A DNA stretch of 64,000 nucleotides from Pseudomonas synxantha BG33R (GTDB lineage Bacteria > Pseudomonadota > Gammaproteobacteria > Pseudomonadales > Pseudomonadaceae), in assembly GCF_000263715.2 (NCBI RefSeq), contig NZ_CM001514.1, forward strand, positions 5,518,498-5,582,497, read 5' to 3'. Shown one piece after another: positions 1 to 8,118 of this stretch (its first letter is position 1; every line of letters starts with the position of its first letter). A model generated the notes under the pieces. The model saw only the letters and a list, made by a program, of their open reading frames with translations, ran no database searches and was not told the DNA's origin. A program made the translations under genes and the position numbers.

Positions 1-419
1 TGGGCATCCAACTCCCCCCTGGCGTGAGCCTGCCGGCCAATGTCGACCAGTTGTCCGCCGCCCTGCTGTTACCGGCTGGCTACCGTGGCCCGGCATTCCT
101 GGTACTGGATAACTTCCGCGCCATCCTCAAGTACAACAATTCGTCGTCCTATGCATTGGCGGTTGGCTTGCTATCGGAGCGATTTGGCGGCGGCGGTGTG
201 ATTCGTGGCAGTTGGCCCAAAGATGAACTGCCGCTGAGCCGCTCACAGCGTATCGACCTGCAAACGGCGCTCAGCGCCAAGGGCTATGACGCCGGTAACC
301 CGGACGGGATTATCGGCGCCAATACGCGCAAGGCGATTCGCGCGGCGCAGCTGGCGTTGGGCTGGCCGGCGGATGGGTATCCGACGGTGAAGTTGCTGGA
401 ATCACTGCAGGACCGATAG
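1..419 (+). CDS. Lytic murein transglycosylase, C-terminal part (cut by window edge)
   Basis: The reading frame is open from the left edge, so only about the last 139 codons are present. The visible part ends an MltB-type (SLT_2) catalytic domain, with the motif AILKYNNSSSYALAVGLL followed by a short linker. It then has a peptidoglycan-binding domain of the PG_binding_1 type (LQTALSAKGYDAGNPDGIIG, then NTRKAIRAAQ). Such enzymes cleave the glycan strand of peptidoglycan in the periplasm to give 1,6-anhydromuramoyl ends. It converges on ldcA, another wall-recycling gene. Which Pseudomonas MltB paralogue this is cannot be told without the N-terminus. Confidence 0.85.
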   Translation, partial: GIQLPPGVSLPANVDQLSAALLLPAGYRGPAFLVLDNFRAILKYNNSSSYALAVGLLSERFGGGGVIRGSWPKDELPLSRSQRIDLQTALSAKGYDAGNPDGIIGANTRKAIRAAQLALGWPADGYPTVKLLESLQDR

Positions 420-437
420 ATCTGCTTAGGGCAACTA

Positions 438-467
438 CCGCCATCGGGGGCAAGCCCCCGATTGCGG
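438..467. repeat. Single REP-like hairpin between convergent genes
   Basis: The palindrome ATCGGGGG-CAAG-CCCCCGAT, flanked by CCGCC and TGCGG, lies between the stops of the transglycosylase gene and ldcA. The core matches one arm of the REP elements elsewhere in the window but has no partner arm. It may act as a bidirectional terminator, although a T-run is lacking. Confidence 0.6.
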
Positions 468-487
468 TTTAGCAGACTGTAAAAAAC

Positions 488-1408
488 TCAGGGGTTGAAC
501 ACTACATCCTGCTCCAACACCACCCGTTGCTCCCCCGCATCCAAGCGCACCAAAGCGCCCATTGGCAACGTCAGGTTGGGGTCGCAATGCCCACTGCGCC
601 AGCCGGCCAGCACCGGAACGCACAGCGGCTCGAAAGTCTGCTTCAGCAACCGCTCCAGCGCCCCGTTATCCACACCCGCCACATCCCCTACCAGCACACC
701 CGCGACCTGGGCCAGCGTGCCGGCCAGGCGCAGGTGAGTCAGCAGGCGGTCGATACGATAAAGCGGCTCGTTGACGTCCTCGATAAACAGGATGATGCCT
801 TCGGCGCCGATTTCGTATGGAGTGCCCATCACCGCCGCAATCATCGACAAGTTGCCGCCCAGCAAGCGCCCGCAGGCGATGCCTGGCTCGATGGTGGTCA
901 ACGGGTAGGCCACCGGGTGCGCAAGCACACTGCCGGCGCCCAGTTGGCCACGCAGCAGGCTGAACAGGGAGGATTCAGTCGGTTGTTGCTTGTCGCCCAG
1001 CAGGTCGGCATTGAGCATCGGCCCGTGGAATGTCACAAAGCCGGCGTAACGGTTGATCGCCAGGTGCAAGGCGGTGATATCGCTGTAACCCACGAATGGT
1101 TTGGGGTTGGCGCGCAGCAGGTCAAAGTCCAGCGCGTCGAGCAAGCGTGGCGTACCGTAGCCGCCGCGCAGGCAGAAGATGGCATCGACGTCGGGGTTGG
1201 CGAAGGCGGCGTGCAGGTCGCGCAGGCGCACTTCATCGCTGCCGGCCAGGTAGCCGTCGTGCTCGTACACCCCAGGGAAAATGTGCAATTGGTAGCCACG
1301 GGCACGCATCCATTGCCCGGCTTTTTCAACATCCAGCGCAGCGGGGCCGGCGGGGGCGATCAGGCCGATGGTGCCTTCGGGGCGCAGTGCAGGTACGGCG
1401 GCGGTCAT
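488..1408 (-). CDS. ldcA: Muramoyltetrapeptide (LD-) carboxypeptidase
   Basis: This 306-residue protein is of the S66 serine peptidase family. In the cytoplasm such enzymes remove the terminal D-Ala from L-Ala-D-Glu-mDap-D-Ala tetrapeptides during peptidoglycan recycling. The nucleophile is Ser109 in GYSDITALH. The catalytic Glu lies in FIEDVNEPLYR and the His in RSGHCDPN, in family order. There is no signal peptide, which fits a cytosolic enzyme. Length is normal for the family. The ATG start is used. A REPIN separates it from lipA upstream, so it is probably transcribed on its own. Functionally it fits with the recycling ligase mpl at 21.4-22.8 kb. Confidence 0.93.
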   Translation of the reverse strand: MTAAVPALRPEGTIGLIAPAGPAALDVEKAGQWMRARGYQLHIFPGVYEHDGYLAGSDEVRLRDLHAAFANPDVDAIFCLRGGYGTPRLLDALDFDLLRANPKPFVGYSDITALHLAINRYAGFVTFHGPMLNADLLGDKQQPTESSLFSLLRGQLGAGSVLAHPVAYPLTTIEPGIACGRLLGGNLSMIAAVMGTPYEIGAEGIILFIEDVNEPLYRIDRLLTHLRLAGTLAQVAGVLVGDVAGVDNGALERLLKQTFEPLCVPVLAGWRSGHCDPNLTLPMGALVRLDAGEQRVVLEQDVVFNP

Positions 1409-1440
1409 CCATGGTTCTCCCTATATGACGCAGAACGAAA

Positions 1441-1529
1441 TGTGGGAGCTGGCTTGCCTGCGATGCAAGCGCCTCGGTGTATCAGTGACACCGAGGTGAT
1501 GCTATCGCAGGCAAGCCAGCTCCCGCACA
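1441..1529. repeat. REPIN (paired REP elements), GTGGGAGCTGGCTTGC type
   Basis: Two inverted REP arms are present, 1441-1465 and 1501-1529. The spacer itself forms a perfect 9-bp hairpin (CCTCGGTGT/ACACCGAGG). The right outer arm reads CCCGCAC instead of the CCCACA seen in the other copies. Confidence 0.9.
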
Positions 1530-1561
1530 AGCCAGCATTCCACATTGATTCTGGGGGCGGC

Positions 1562-2587
1562 TTAGGAAACCAGGCTTGCCTTGACCAGCTTGGCCTGCTC
1601 ATCGGCGTGGTACGAAGAACGCACCAACGGGCCCGACGCCACGTTCTTGAAGCCCATCTTGTAACCTTCCTCGGCGAACCAGGCGAAGGTGTCCGGGTGC
1701 ACGAAACGCTGCACCGGCAAGTGGCTGCGCGATGGTTGCAGGTACTGGCCCAGGGTCAGCATGTCGATGTCGTGTTCGCGCATACGCTTCATGACTTCGA
1801 TGACTTCTTCGTCAGTCTCGCCCAGGCCCAGCATCAAGCCGGACTTGGTCGGGATGTGCGGCATCATCTGCTTGAATTTCTGCAGCAGGGTCAGCGACCA
1901 CTGGTAGTCCGAACCCGGACGCGCAGCCTTGTACAGGCGCGGTACGGTTTCCAGGTTGTGGTTGAACACATCCGGCGGCTCGGCGGCGGTGATTTCCAGC
2001 GCCACGTCCATACGGCCACGGTAGTCCGGCACCAGGGTTTCGAGCATCACGTTCGGCGACAGCTTGCGGATTTCGCGGATGCAGTCGGCAAAGTGCTGGG
2101 CACCGCCGTCACGCAGGTCGTCACGGTCAACCGAGGTGATCACCACATACTTGAGTTTCAGGTCGGCAATGGCGATGGCCAGGCTTTCCGGCTCGTTGAC
2201 GTCCAGAGGTTTCGGACGGCCGTGGCCGACGTCGCAGAACGGGCAACGACGGGTGCAGATGTCGCCCATGATCATGAACGTGGCGGTGCCGCCGGAGAAG
2301 CATTCACCCAGGTTCGGGCAGGACGCTTCTTCGCATACGCTGTGCAGTTTGTGTTTGCGCAGCAGGGACTTGATACGGTCGACTTCCGGCGAAACCGGGA
2401 TGCGCACGCGAATCCAGTCGGGTTTCTTCGGCAGTTCGGTGGTCGGGATGATCTTGACCGGGATGCGTGCAACCTTCTCGGCGCCGCGCAGCTTGACGCC
2501 GGCTTCCACCTTGGCACGCGGGGCCGGGGCTGGACGCTCAGTGATGTCCAGCGTCGGGATCATGGTTTGCACAACATCAGTAGTCAT
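1562..2587 (-). CDS. lipA: Lipoyl synthase
   Basis: This 341-residue radical-SAM enzyme inserts two sulfurs into octanoyl groups on E2 and H-protein domains, making the lipoyl cofactor. The auxiliary 4Fe-4S cluster motif CX4CX5C is Cys85, Cys90 and Cys96 ([12 protein letters not shown]). The radical-SAM motif CX3CX2C is Cys111, Cys115 and Cys118 (CTRRCPFC). The N-terminal 50 residues are a variable extension. The gene starts 1 nt downstream of the lipB stop, so the two are almost certainly co-transcribed as the last genes of the dacA-ybeD-lipB-lipA run. A later start cannot be excluded in the variable region. Confidence 0.97.
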   Translation of the reverse strand: MTTDVVQTMIPTLDITERPAPAPRAKVEAGVKLRGAEKVARIPVKIIPTTELPKKPDWIRVRIPVSPEVDRIKSLLRKHKLHSVCEEASCPNLGECFSGGTATFMIMGDICTRRCPFCDVGHGRPKPLDVNEPESLAIAIADLKLKYVVITSVDRDDLRDGGAQHFADCIREIRKLSPNVMLETLVPDYRGRMDVALEITAAEPPDVFNHNLETVPRLYKAARPGSDYQWSLTLLQKFKQMMPHIPTKSGLMLGLGETDEEVIEVMKRMREHDIDMLTLGQYLQPSRSHLPVQRFVHPDTFAWFAEEGYKMGFKNVASGPLVRSSYHADEQAKLVKASLVS

Positions 2588-2588
2588 A

Positions 2589-3236
2589 TCAATCGATTCC
2601 GCCCGTCAGGGTCGTCTGCTCTGCATAGTCGAGGTGTTTGACGAGCTGCACGCGCAGCCGGGCACTAACCTCGGCAAATTTAATCGGTGTGGCATGATCG
2701 CTCAGTTGGGTCATCGCCAGCCCGGCATAACCGCACGGGTTGATCCGTCGGAACGGCGCCAGGTCCATGTCCACGTTCAAGGCCAGGCCGTGAAAGGAAC
2801 AACCGTGGCGAATACGCAGCCCCAGAGAGGCGATTTTCGCGCCGTCTACATACACACCGGGTGCATCGGGCTTGGCCGCGGCGGTTACGCCGTAACTGGC
2901 CAGCAGCTCGATCAGGCAAGCCTCCATGCGGCTGACGAGATCGCGCACGCCAAAACCCAGTTTGCGCACATCCAGCAACAGGTAAGCCACCAATTGCCCT
3001 GGGCCATGGTAAGTCACTTGGCCACCCCGGTCGACCTGCACCACCGGAATATCACCCGGAAGCAACAAATGCTCGGCCTTGCCGGCCTGCCCCTGGGTGA
3101 ATACCGGCGGATGTTCCACCAGCCAGATTTCATCCGGGGCCGAGGTGCCGCGCTCGTTGGTAAAGCGCTGCATGGCATGCCAGACCGGCTCGTAGGCCAT
3201 CTGGCCGAGCTCGCGAAAGCCCAGAACGTGCGACAT
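2589..3236 (-). CDS. lipB: Octanoyl-[ACP]:protein N-octanoyltransferase
   Basis: LipB transfers octanoate from acyl-carrier protein to lipoyl domains, the step before LipA. The family motif [16 protein letters not shown] is intact. The acyl-enzyme Cys lies in INPCGYAGL, and the paired Lys in [11 protein letters not shown] chose the ATG at 3236, which overlaps the ybeD stop as TGATG. A GTG one codon upstream (3239) is the alternative. At 215 residues it has normal length. Confidence 0.95.
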   Translation of the reverse strand: MSHVLGFRELGQMAYEPVWHAMQRFTNERGTSAPDEIWLVEHPPVFTQGQAGKAEHLLLPGDIPVVQVDRGGQVTYHGPGQLVAYLLLDVRKLGFGVRDLVSRMEACLIELLASYGVTAAAKPDAPGVYVDGAKIASLGLRIRHGCSFHGLALNVDMDLAPFRRINPCGYAGLAMTQLSDHATPIKFAEVSARLRVQLVKHLDYAEQTTLTGGID

Positions 3237-3517
3237 CACAGCACCATGTGCACGAAGCCGGTGGCCCGCAGTTCGCTGTTGATGTTGTAGAGCTGGTCCT
3301 GATCGGTCGCAACGATGTGCAACTGAATCGTGGTGTACTTGCCGGTGGAGCTTTGACGCTCGTCCACGCGGTTGTCGTTGATCGTCGCGTGTTTCCTGAC
3401 GATTTCGAGAATCTTGTCCTTGCGGCCGACACCGGTATCGCTGATCACCTTGACGGGATAATCCGTCACTGGAAATTCGATCTTTGGCGCCTTTACTTCT
3501 ACGTCTTTATCGGTCAT
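3236..3517 (-). CDS. YbeD/DUF493 family protein
   Basis: This 93-residue small protein has an ACT-like fold family signature. It sits between dacA and lipB exactly as ybeD does in many gammaproteobacteria. The family has no settled biochemical role; a regulatory function near lipoate synthesis is often suggested because of this neighbourhood. The sequence is soluble, with no signal or membrane segment. The N-terminus is charged ([20 protein letters not shown]). It overlaps lipB by a few bases, so translation is probably coupled. Confidence 0.9.
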   Translation of the reverse strand: MTDKDVEVKAPKIEFPVTDYPVKVISDTGVGRKDKILEIVRKHATINDNRVDERQSSTGKYTTIQLHIVATDQDQLYNINSELRATGFVHMVL

Positions 3518-3555
3518 GGCAGAACAGCCTCGTAAGCGCTAAGCCGTGGCGACGG

Positions 3556-3590
3556 GCAAAGCCCCGCGCTGGATCAACGCGGGGCTTTGC
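3556..3590 (-). terminator. Hairpin after dacA
   Basis: A perfect 13-bp stem (GCAAAGCCCCGCG/CGCGGGGCTTTGC) with a 9-nt loop lies 13 nt past the dacA stop. It is very stable, but no long T-run follows on the minus strand. It may attenuate rather than end transcription into ybeD. Confidence 0.6.
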
Positions 3591-3602
3591 AGGTGCACAC
3601 AA

Positions 3603-4760
3603 TCAGTTGAACAAGCCGTAGAAGAATAGACGGATGCTATCCCATACGCGGCGGAAGATACCACCTTCCTCGACAGCGTCCAGCGCGATCAGGTCGGCGC
3701 TGTGCACCACCTTGTCGTCCAGCTTGACTTCGACTTTACCGATCACGTCGCCCTTGGCGATTGGGGCAACCAATTGCGGGTTCAGGGTCATGCTGGCGGC
3801 GAGCTTTTTCAGCTGGCCTTTAGGCATGGTCAGGGTCAGGTCGTCGGCCAGGCCGGCCTTGACTTGCGAGGTGGCGCCTTTCCATACCGGCGCGGTCGCA
3901 AGCTCGGCACCCTTCTGGTAGAAGGTCTGGGTTTCGAAGAAGCGGAAACCGTAGGTCAAAAGTTTTTGCGTCTCGGCCGCACGGGCCTGCTCGCTGTTGG
4001 TGCCGAATACCACGGCGATCAGGCGCTGACCATCACGCACAGCGGACGACACCATGCAGTAGCCGGCTTCGTCGGTGTGGCCGGTTTTCAGACCGTCGAC
4101 GGTCTTGTCGCGCCACAGCAGCAGGTTGCGGTTAGGCTGCTTGATGTTGTTCCAGAAGAATTCCTTCTGGGAGTAGATCGCGTAGTGCACCGGGTCAACG
4201 CGGATGATCGCGCGCGCCAGGATTGCCATGTCATGAGCCGACGAATAATGCTCTGGGTTCGGCAGGCCGGTCGGGTTCATGAAGTGGCTGTTGGTCATGC
4301 CCAGGTCGGCTGCAGTCTTGTTCATCACGTCGGCGAACGCATCTTCGCTGCCGGCGATGTGCTCGGCCAGGGCGACGCTGGCGTCGTTGCCGGACTGGAT
4401 GATGATGCCGTGCAACAGGTCACTGACGGTGACTTGCGAGCCGACCTTGATGAACATCCGCGAACCACCGGTACGCCAGGCGTTTTCGCTGACGGTGACC
4501 GGGTCGTTCTCGCCGATCTGGCCGCGACGGATTTCCAGGGTCGCGATATAGGCAGTCATCAGCTTGGTCAGGCTGGCTGGCGGCAGGCGTACATCACCGC
4601 CGTTTTCGACCAGCACGTTGCCACTGGCGGCGTCCATGAGGACCCACGACTTGGCGGCCAGTTGCGGGGAGGCCGGCACCATTTCAACCGCCCAGGCGGC
4701 CGGGGTGATGATCAGCGAGATAAGCAGGCACGTGCGTTTGGCTAAGGTGGTGATGTTCAT
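3603..4760 (-). CDS. dacA: D-alanyl-D-alanine carboxypeptidase (PBP5/6 family)
   Basis: This 385-residue low-molecular-weight penicillin-binding protein trims the terminal D-Ala from peptidoglycan pentapeptides in the periplasm. It has a signal peptide (cleavage near AAWA-VEM). Active-site motifs are SLTK (Ser63, Lys66), SGN (Ser123) and KTG (Lys225). A C-terminal beta-rich domain ends in an amphipathic helix (GGIFRRVWDSIRLFFYGLFN), the usual membrane anchor of PBP5. P. aeruginosa calls the orthologue dacC. It lies downstream of rlpA and mltB. Confidence 0.95.
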   Translation of the reverse strand: MNITTLAKRTCLLISLIITPAAWAVEMVPASPQLAAKSWVLMDAASGNVLVENGGDVRLPPASLTKLMTAYIATLEIRRGQIGENDPVTVSENAWRTGGSRMFIKVGSQVTVSDLLHGIIIQSGNDASVALAEHIAGSEDAFADVMNKTAADLGMTNSHFMNPTGLPNPEHYSSAHDMAILARAIIRVDPVHYAIYSQKEFFWNNIKQPNRNLLLWRDKTVDGLKTGHTDEAGYCMVSSAVRDGQRLIAVVFGTNSEQARAAETQKLLTYGFRFFETQTFYQKGAELATAPVWKGATSQVKAGLADDLTLTMPKGQLKKLAASMTLNPQLVAPIAKGDVIGKVEVKLDDKVVHSADLIALDAVEEGGIFRRVWDSIRLFFYGLFN

Positions 4761-4940
4761 CCGTCTCTCGAAATTGCTTATGGAAACTTGCCCTCGCGGG
4801 CAAAACTATTCAGACAGCCCGCTTCCAGACTGTCACGTGTTCGGTTGCCCGCTCACCCCTTGCCCCTGGGTTTTTATTGTTCAACGAGCCAACAACCTGG
4901 ACTCAAGCGCGCGGGCGCACCTGAGCCATCAATCCGTTAC

Positions 4941-5945
4941 TTATTCTGCGGTGACCACACTGGGTTGCCCCAGGTTGGCCAGGCGCACGCTGTTCTGCAC
5001 TTGCGCCACTTCACTTGGCGAACCGATCGGGCCCATGCGTACACGGTGCAACGTTTGCTGGTTACGCACGATGGAGCTGATGAAGACCGGCGCGCTGACC
5101 ATACCGCTGAGCTTGGACCTTAACAGTTCTGCCGCATCCGGGTTGGCGAAAGCGCCGACCTGCAGGTATTGCCCGCCCACCATCGAGGCGCCCGGTGCTG
5201 CATGAGGAACGACGACGGTATCCGGAGCATGTTGCGCCGGCGGCGGCGTCCACTGCTCGATCTTGCCGGTCGAGGCCGTCACTTGCGGTTGCGGGGTTGC
5301 CGGTTCGTTGAGCATCAACGGCGCCGGCTTGCCGCGCTGGGCCCAGTACTGCGCCGGGTCGATGCCTTCGACTTTCACCCGTGCGGTGCCGGTTTCGGCG
5401 TAGCCAAGCTTCTTGGCGGCAGCGTAGGACAAGTCGATGATCCGGTCCGAATAGAACGGCCCGCGGTCGTTGACCCGCAGGATCACCGTGCGGTTGTTGT
5501 CGAGGTTGGTAACGCGAACATAGCTGGGCAACGGCAGGGTCTTGTGGGCCGCGCTCATGCCGTACAGGTCATACACTTCGCCGTTGGCGGTGTTCTGGCC
5601 ATGAAACTTGGTGCCGTACCAGGACGCGGTGCCGGACTGCACGTAGGTCTTGGATTCCTGCAGCGGGAAGTAATTCTTGCCCAGCACGGTATAGGGGTTG
5701 GCCTTGTAGGGGCCGGTATGCAGGGTCGGCGTGGCATCCGGGATTTTCGAGACATCCACATCCCACCACGGCGCGCCATCTTTGTGCGCACGGTTGATGT
5801 CCAGGCCCGGCTGGGCGCGCACCACCGCGCCGCCGGCCTTCTTGGCAGGCGCACGGTTAGGGGTGGTGGAGCAACTGGCAACCAGCAAGGACAACGCGGC
5901 GAACGCCACCAGCTTGAGCGGTTTTTTGAACGGCGATACCCGCAT
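4941..5945 (-). CDS. rlpA: Septal ring lytic transglycosylase RlpA (lipoprotein)
   Basis: This 334-residue outer-membrane lipoprotein has lipobox LVASC with Cys25. A double-psi beta-barrel catalytic domain lies around residues 100-190, with GTASWYGTKFHG, then HKTLPLPSYVRVTNL and VNDRGPF. A C-terminal SPOR domain (about 255-330) binds denuded septal glycan. RlpA in Pseudomonas cleaves glycan strands lacking stem peptides and is needed for daughter-cell separation. Its start overlaps the mltB stop by 1 nt (TAATG), so the pair is coupled. Neighbouring dacA and mltB act on the same polymer. Confidence 0.94.
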   Translation of the reverse strand: MRVSPFKKPLKLVAFAALSLLVASCSTTPNRAPAKKAGGAVVRAQPGLDINRAHKDGAPWWDVDVSKIPDATPTLHTGPYKANPYTVLGKNYFPLQESKTYVQSGTASWYGTKFHGQNTANGEVYDLYGMSAAHKTLPLPSYVRVTNLDNNRTVILRVNDRGPFYSDRIIDLSYAAAKKLGYAETGTARVKVEGIDPAQYWAQRGKPAPLMLNEPATPQPQVTASTGKIEQWTPPPAQHAPDTVVVPHAAPGASMVGGQYLQVGAFANPDAAELLRSKLSGMVSAPVFISSIVRNQQTLHRVRMGPIGSPSEVAQVQNSVRLANLGQPSVVTAE

Positions 5946-6961
5946 TACTTGTTGCCCCGTGCTTGAACCAGCTCATCTGACAGCTGATGCACGGCCATGG
6001 CGTACATCACACTGCGGTTATAACGCGTGATTGCGTAGAAATTCTTCAGGCCCATCCAGTATTCCGGGCCGTTTGCACCTTCCAGGCGGAATGCCGTCAC
6101 CGGCATGTCGTCGCGTGGCGCATTCTGACTCGACCAGCCCAGCGCTCGCAACTCCCCGACGGTCTTGACCGGCTCGATACCCTGGGTCAAGCCTTCATCG
6201 GCGCGCTCACCTGTGACATCGGCGCGGATAACCACCGGTTCGCCGCCAACCCAGCCGTGACGCTTGAAGTAGCTGGCCACGCTGCCGATGGCATCGTCGG
6301 GGTTGCTCCAGATATTGATATGGCCGTCGCCGTCAAAGTCCACCGCATAGGCGCGAAAGCTGCTCGGCATGAACTGCGGCAAGCCCATCGCACCGGCGTA
6401 CGAGCCCTTGAGTGTCATCGGGTCGACCTGTTCTTCGCGGGCCAGCAGCAGGAATTCGCGCAGCTCCTTGCGGAAGAATTCGGCACGCGGAGGGTAATCG
6501 AAGCCCAGGGTCGACAAGGCGTCGATCACCCGGTAGCTGCCGGTATTGCGGCCGTAGAACGTTTCAATGCCGATGATCGAGACGATGACCTGGGCCGGCA
6601 CGCCGTATTCCTGCTCGGCGCGGGCCAGGACGGCTTCATGCTGACGCCAGAAGTCCACGCCGCGGGCAATACGTGCGTCAGTAAGGAACATCGGGCGATA
6701 TTCCTTCCACTGCTTCACGCGTTCGGCGGGGCGGGAAATGGCGTCGAGGATCGCCTGCTTTTTCTGGGCTTCGCGGAACACGCCCATCAGTTGCTCGCCG
6801 GCAAAACCGTAGTCGCGGGTCATCTCACCGACAAATTCGGCGACCTGGGGTGAACCATCGTAGTCACCGGCCTGCGCCTCTTGCGTTGCCCCCAGCAGCC
6901 CAATCAGGCCCATCCAGGTCGCATGCCGAGTCGCCCAGCCGCGCATTACTTGCATTGACAT
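5945..6961 (-). CDS. mltB: Lytic murein transglycosylase B
   Basis: An SLT_2 family enzyme of about 338 residues, cleaving peptidoglycan to 1,6-anhydro products in the periplasm. The catalytic Glu is in IGIETFYGRNTG (about residue 133), and the conserved GAMGLPQFMPSSF segment follows. An N-terminal signal sequence ends near EAQAG. I chose the ATG at 6961 because AAGGTGAAG precedes it, 11 nt after the rodA stop. Starts at 6991, 6955 or 6946 are possible. It belongs to the rod-shape operon with rodA and mrdA. Confidence 0.93.
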   Translation of the reverse strand: MSMQVMRGWATRHATWMGLIGLLGATQEAQAGDYDGSPQVAEFVGEMTRDYGFAGEQLMGVFREAQKKQAILDAISRPAERVKQWKEYRPMFLTDARIARGVDFWRQHEAVLARAEQEYGVPAQVIVSIIGIETFYGRNTGSYRVIDALSTLGFDYPPRAEFFRKELREFLLLAREEQVDPMTLKGSYAGAMGLPQFMPSSFRAYAVDFDGDGHINIWSNPDDAIGSVASYFKRHGWVGGEPVVIRADVTGERADEGLTQGIEPVKTVGELRALGWSSQNAPRDDMPVTAFRLEGANGPEYWMGLKNFYAITRYNRSVMYAMAVHQLSDELVQARGNK

Positions 6962-6972
6962 CTTCACCTTAT

Positions 6973-8118
6973 TCAAACCTGTGCGATCCACTTGCGATGC
7001 GTATGAATCGACATCAAAACCCCAAACGCTGACAGCAATGTCACCAGCGAAGTTCCGCCGTAGCTAATGAATGGCAACGGCACCCCAACCACCGGCAGCA
7101 GGCCACTGACCATACCGATGTTGACGAAAACGTAAACAAAAAAAGTCATGGTCAGGCTGCCGGCAAGCAATTTACCGAACAGCGTCTGCGCCTGGGCGGT
7201 AATCACCAGGCCGCGACCAATCAACAGCAGATAGATCAACAACAAGGCGCAAATGCCCACCAGGCCGAACTCTTCGCCCATCACCGCGATGATGAAGTCG
7301 GTATGACTCTCGGGCAAGAAGTCCAGATGGGACTGGGTGCCCAGCAACCAGCCTTTGCCGAATACGCCGCCGGAACCGATGGCTGCCTTGGACTGGATGA
7401 TGTTCCAGCCGGTGCCCAGCGGGTCGCTCTCCGGGTCGAGGAACGTCAGGATCCGTTGCTTCTGATAGTCGTGCATGAAGAAGAACCACATGGCCACGGC
7501 CACGGGGACGGCAGCGGCCAGCACGCTGAGGATCCAGCGCCAGCGCAAGCCGCCCATAAACAGCACGAACGCGCCACCGGCCAAAATCAGCAATGAGGTG
7601 CCAAGGTCAGGCTGGCGCACGATCAGAATAAACGGCACGCCGATTAGAAGCAGGCTGATCACCACGTGCTTGAGCTGTGGCGGCAAGGTGCGCTTGGACA
7701 AGTACCAGGCGATGGTAGCCGGCATCAGGATCTTCATGAATTCCGACGGCTGGAAGCGAATCACCCCGGGAATGTTGATCCAGCGCGTGGCCCCCATGGC
7801 GTTATGGCCCATGACATCCACCACCACCAGCAGCAACACGCCGGCGACATACCCCAGCGGCACCCAACGCGCCATGAAGCGCGGTTCAAGCTGGGCGATC
7901 ACCACCATCGACAACAGGCCCAGGCCAAACGAGGACGCTTGCTTGATCAACAGGTCCCAGTTCTTGCCGCTGGCCGAATACAGCACGAACAGGCTGCCGG
8001 CCGCCAAGGTCAGCAGCAGGATCAGCAGCGGCCCATCAATGTGCATGCGTTGCAGCAACGTCGCACGGCGACGCATCACATCCTCGCTGGAGAGGATGCG
8101 GTCAAAATTACTCTTCAC
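6973..8118 (-). CDS. rodA: Rod shape-determining peptidoglycan glycosyltransferase RodA
   Basis: This SEDS-family membrane glycosyltransferase polymerises lipid II for lateral wall growth with PBP2. About ten hydrophobic segments are visible. C-terminal SEDS motifs include LPESHTDFIIAVMGEEFG and VGVPLPFISYGGTS. I chose the GTG at 8118 (VKSNFDRILSSEDV), preceded by GAGG. It overlaps the mrdA end by 11 nt, as expected for a coupled partner. The ATG at V-M-RRRAT, 14 codons on, is an alternative. Further upstream codons would only extend into mrdA. Confidence 0.95.
   Translation of the reverse strand: MKSNFDRILSSEDVMRRRATLLQRMHIDGPLLILLLTLAAGSLFVLYSASGKNWDLLIKQASSFGLGLLSMVVIAQLEPRFMARWVPLGYVAGVLLLVVVDVMGHNAMGATRWINIPGVIRFQPSEFMKILMPATIAWYLSKRTLPPQLKHVVISLLLIGVPFILIVRQPDLGTSLLILAGGAFVLFMGGLRWRWILSVLAAAVPVAVAMWFFFMHDYQKQRILTFLDPESDPLGTGWNIIQSKAAIGSGGVFGKGWLLGTQSHLDFLPESHTDFIIAVMGEEFGLVGICALLLIYLLLIGRGLVITAQAQTLFGKLLAGSLTMTFFVYVFVNIGMVSGLLPVVGVPLPFISYGGTSLVTLLSAFGVLMSIHTHRKWIAQV

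Noticed and set aside
527..2641. 704-codon plus-strand frame opposite ldcA and lipA
   Set aside because: It is the antisense shadow of two certain genes in GC-rich DNA, with no domain and no ribosome-binding site.
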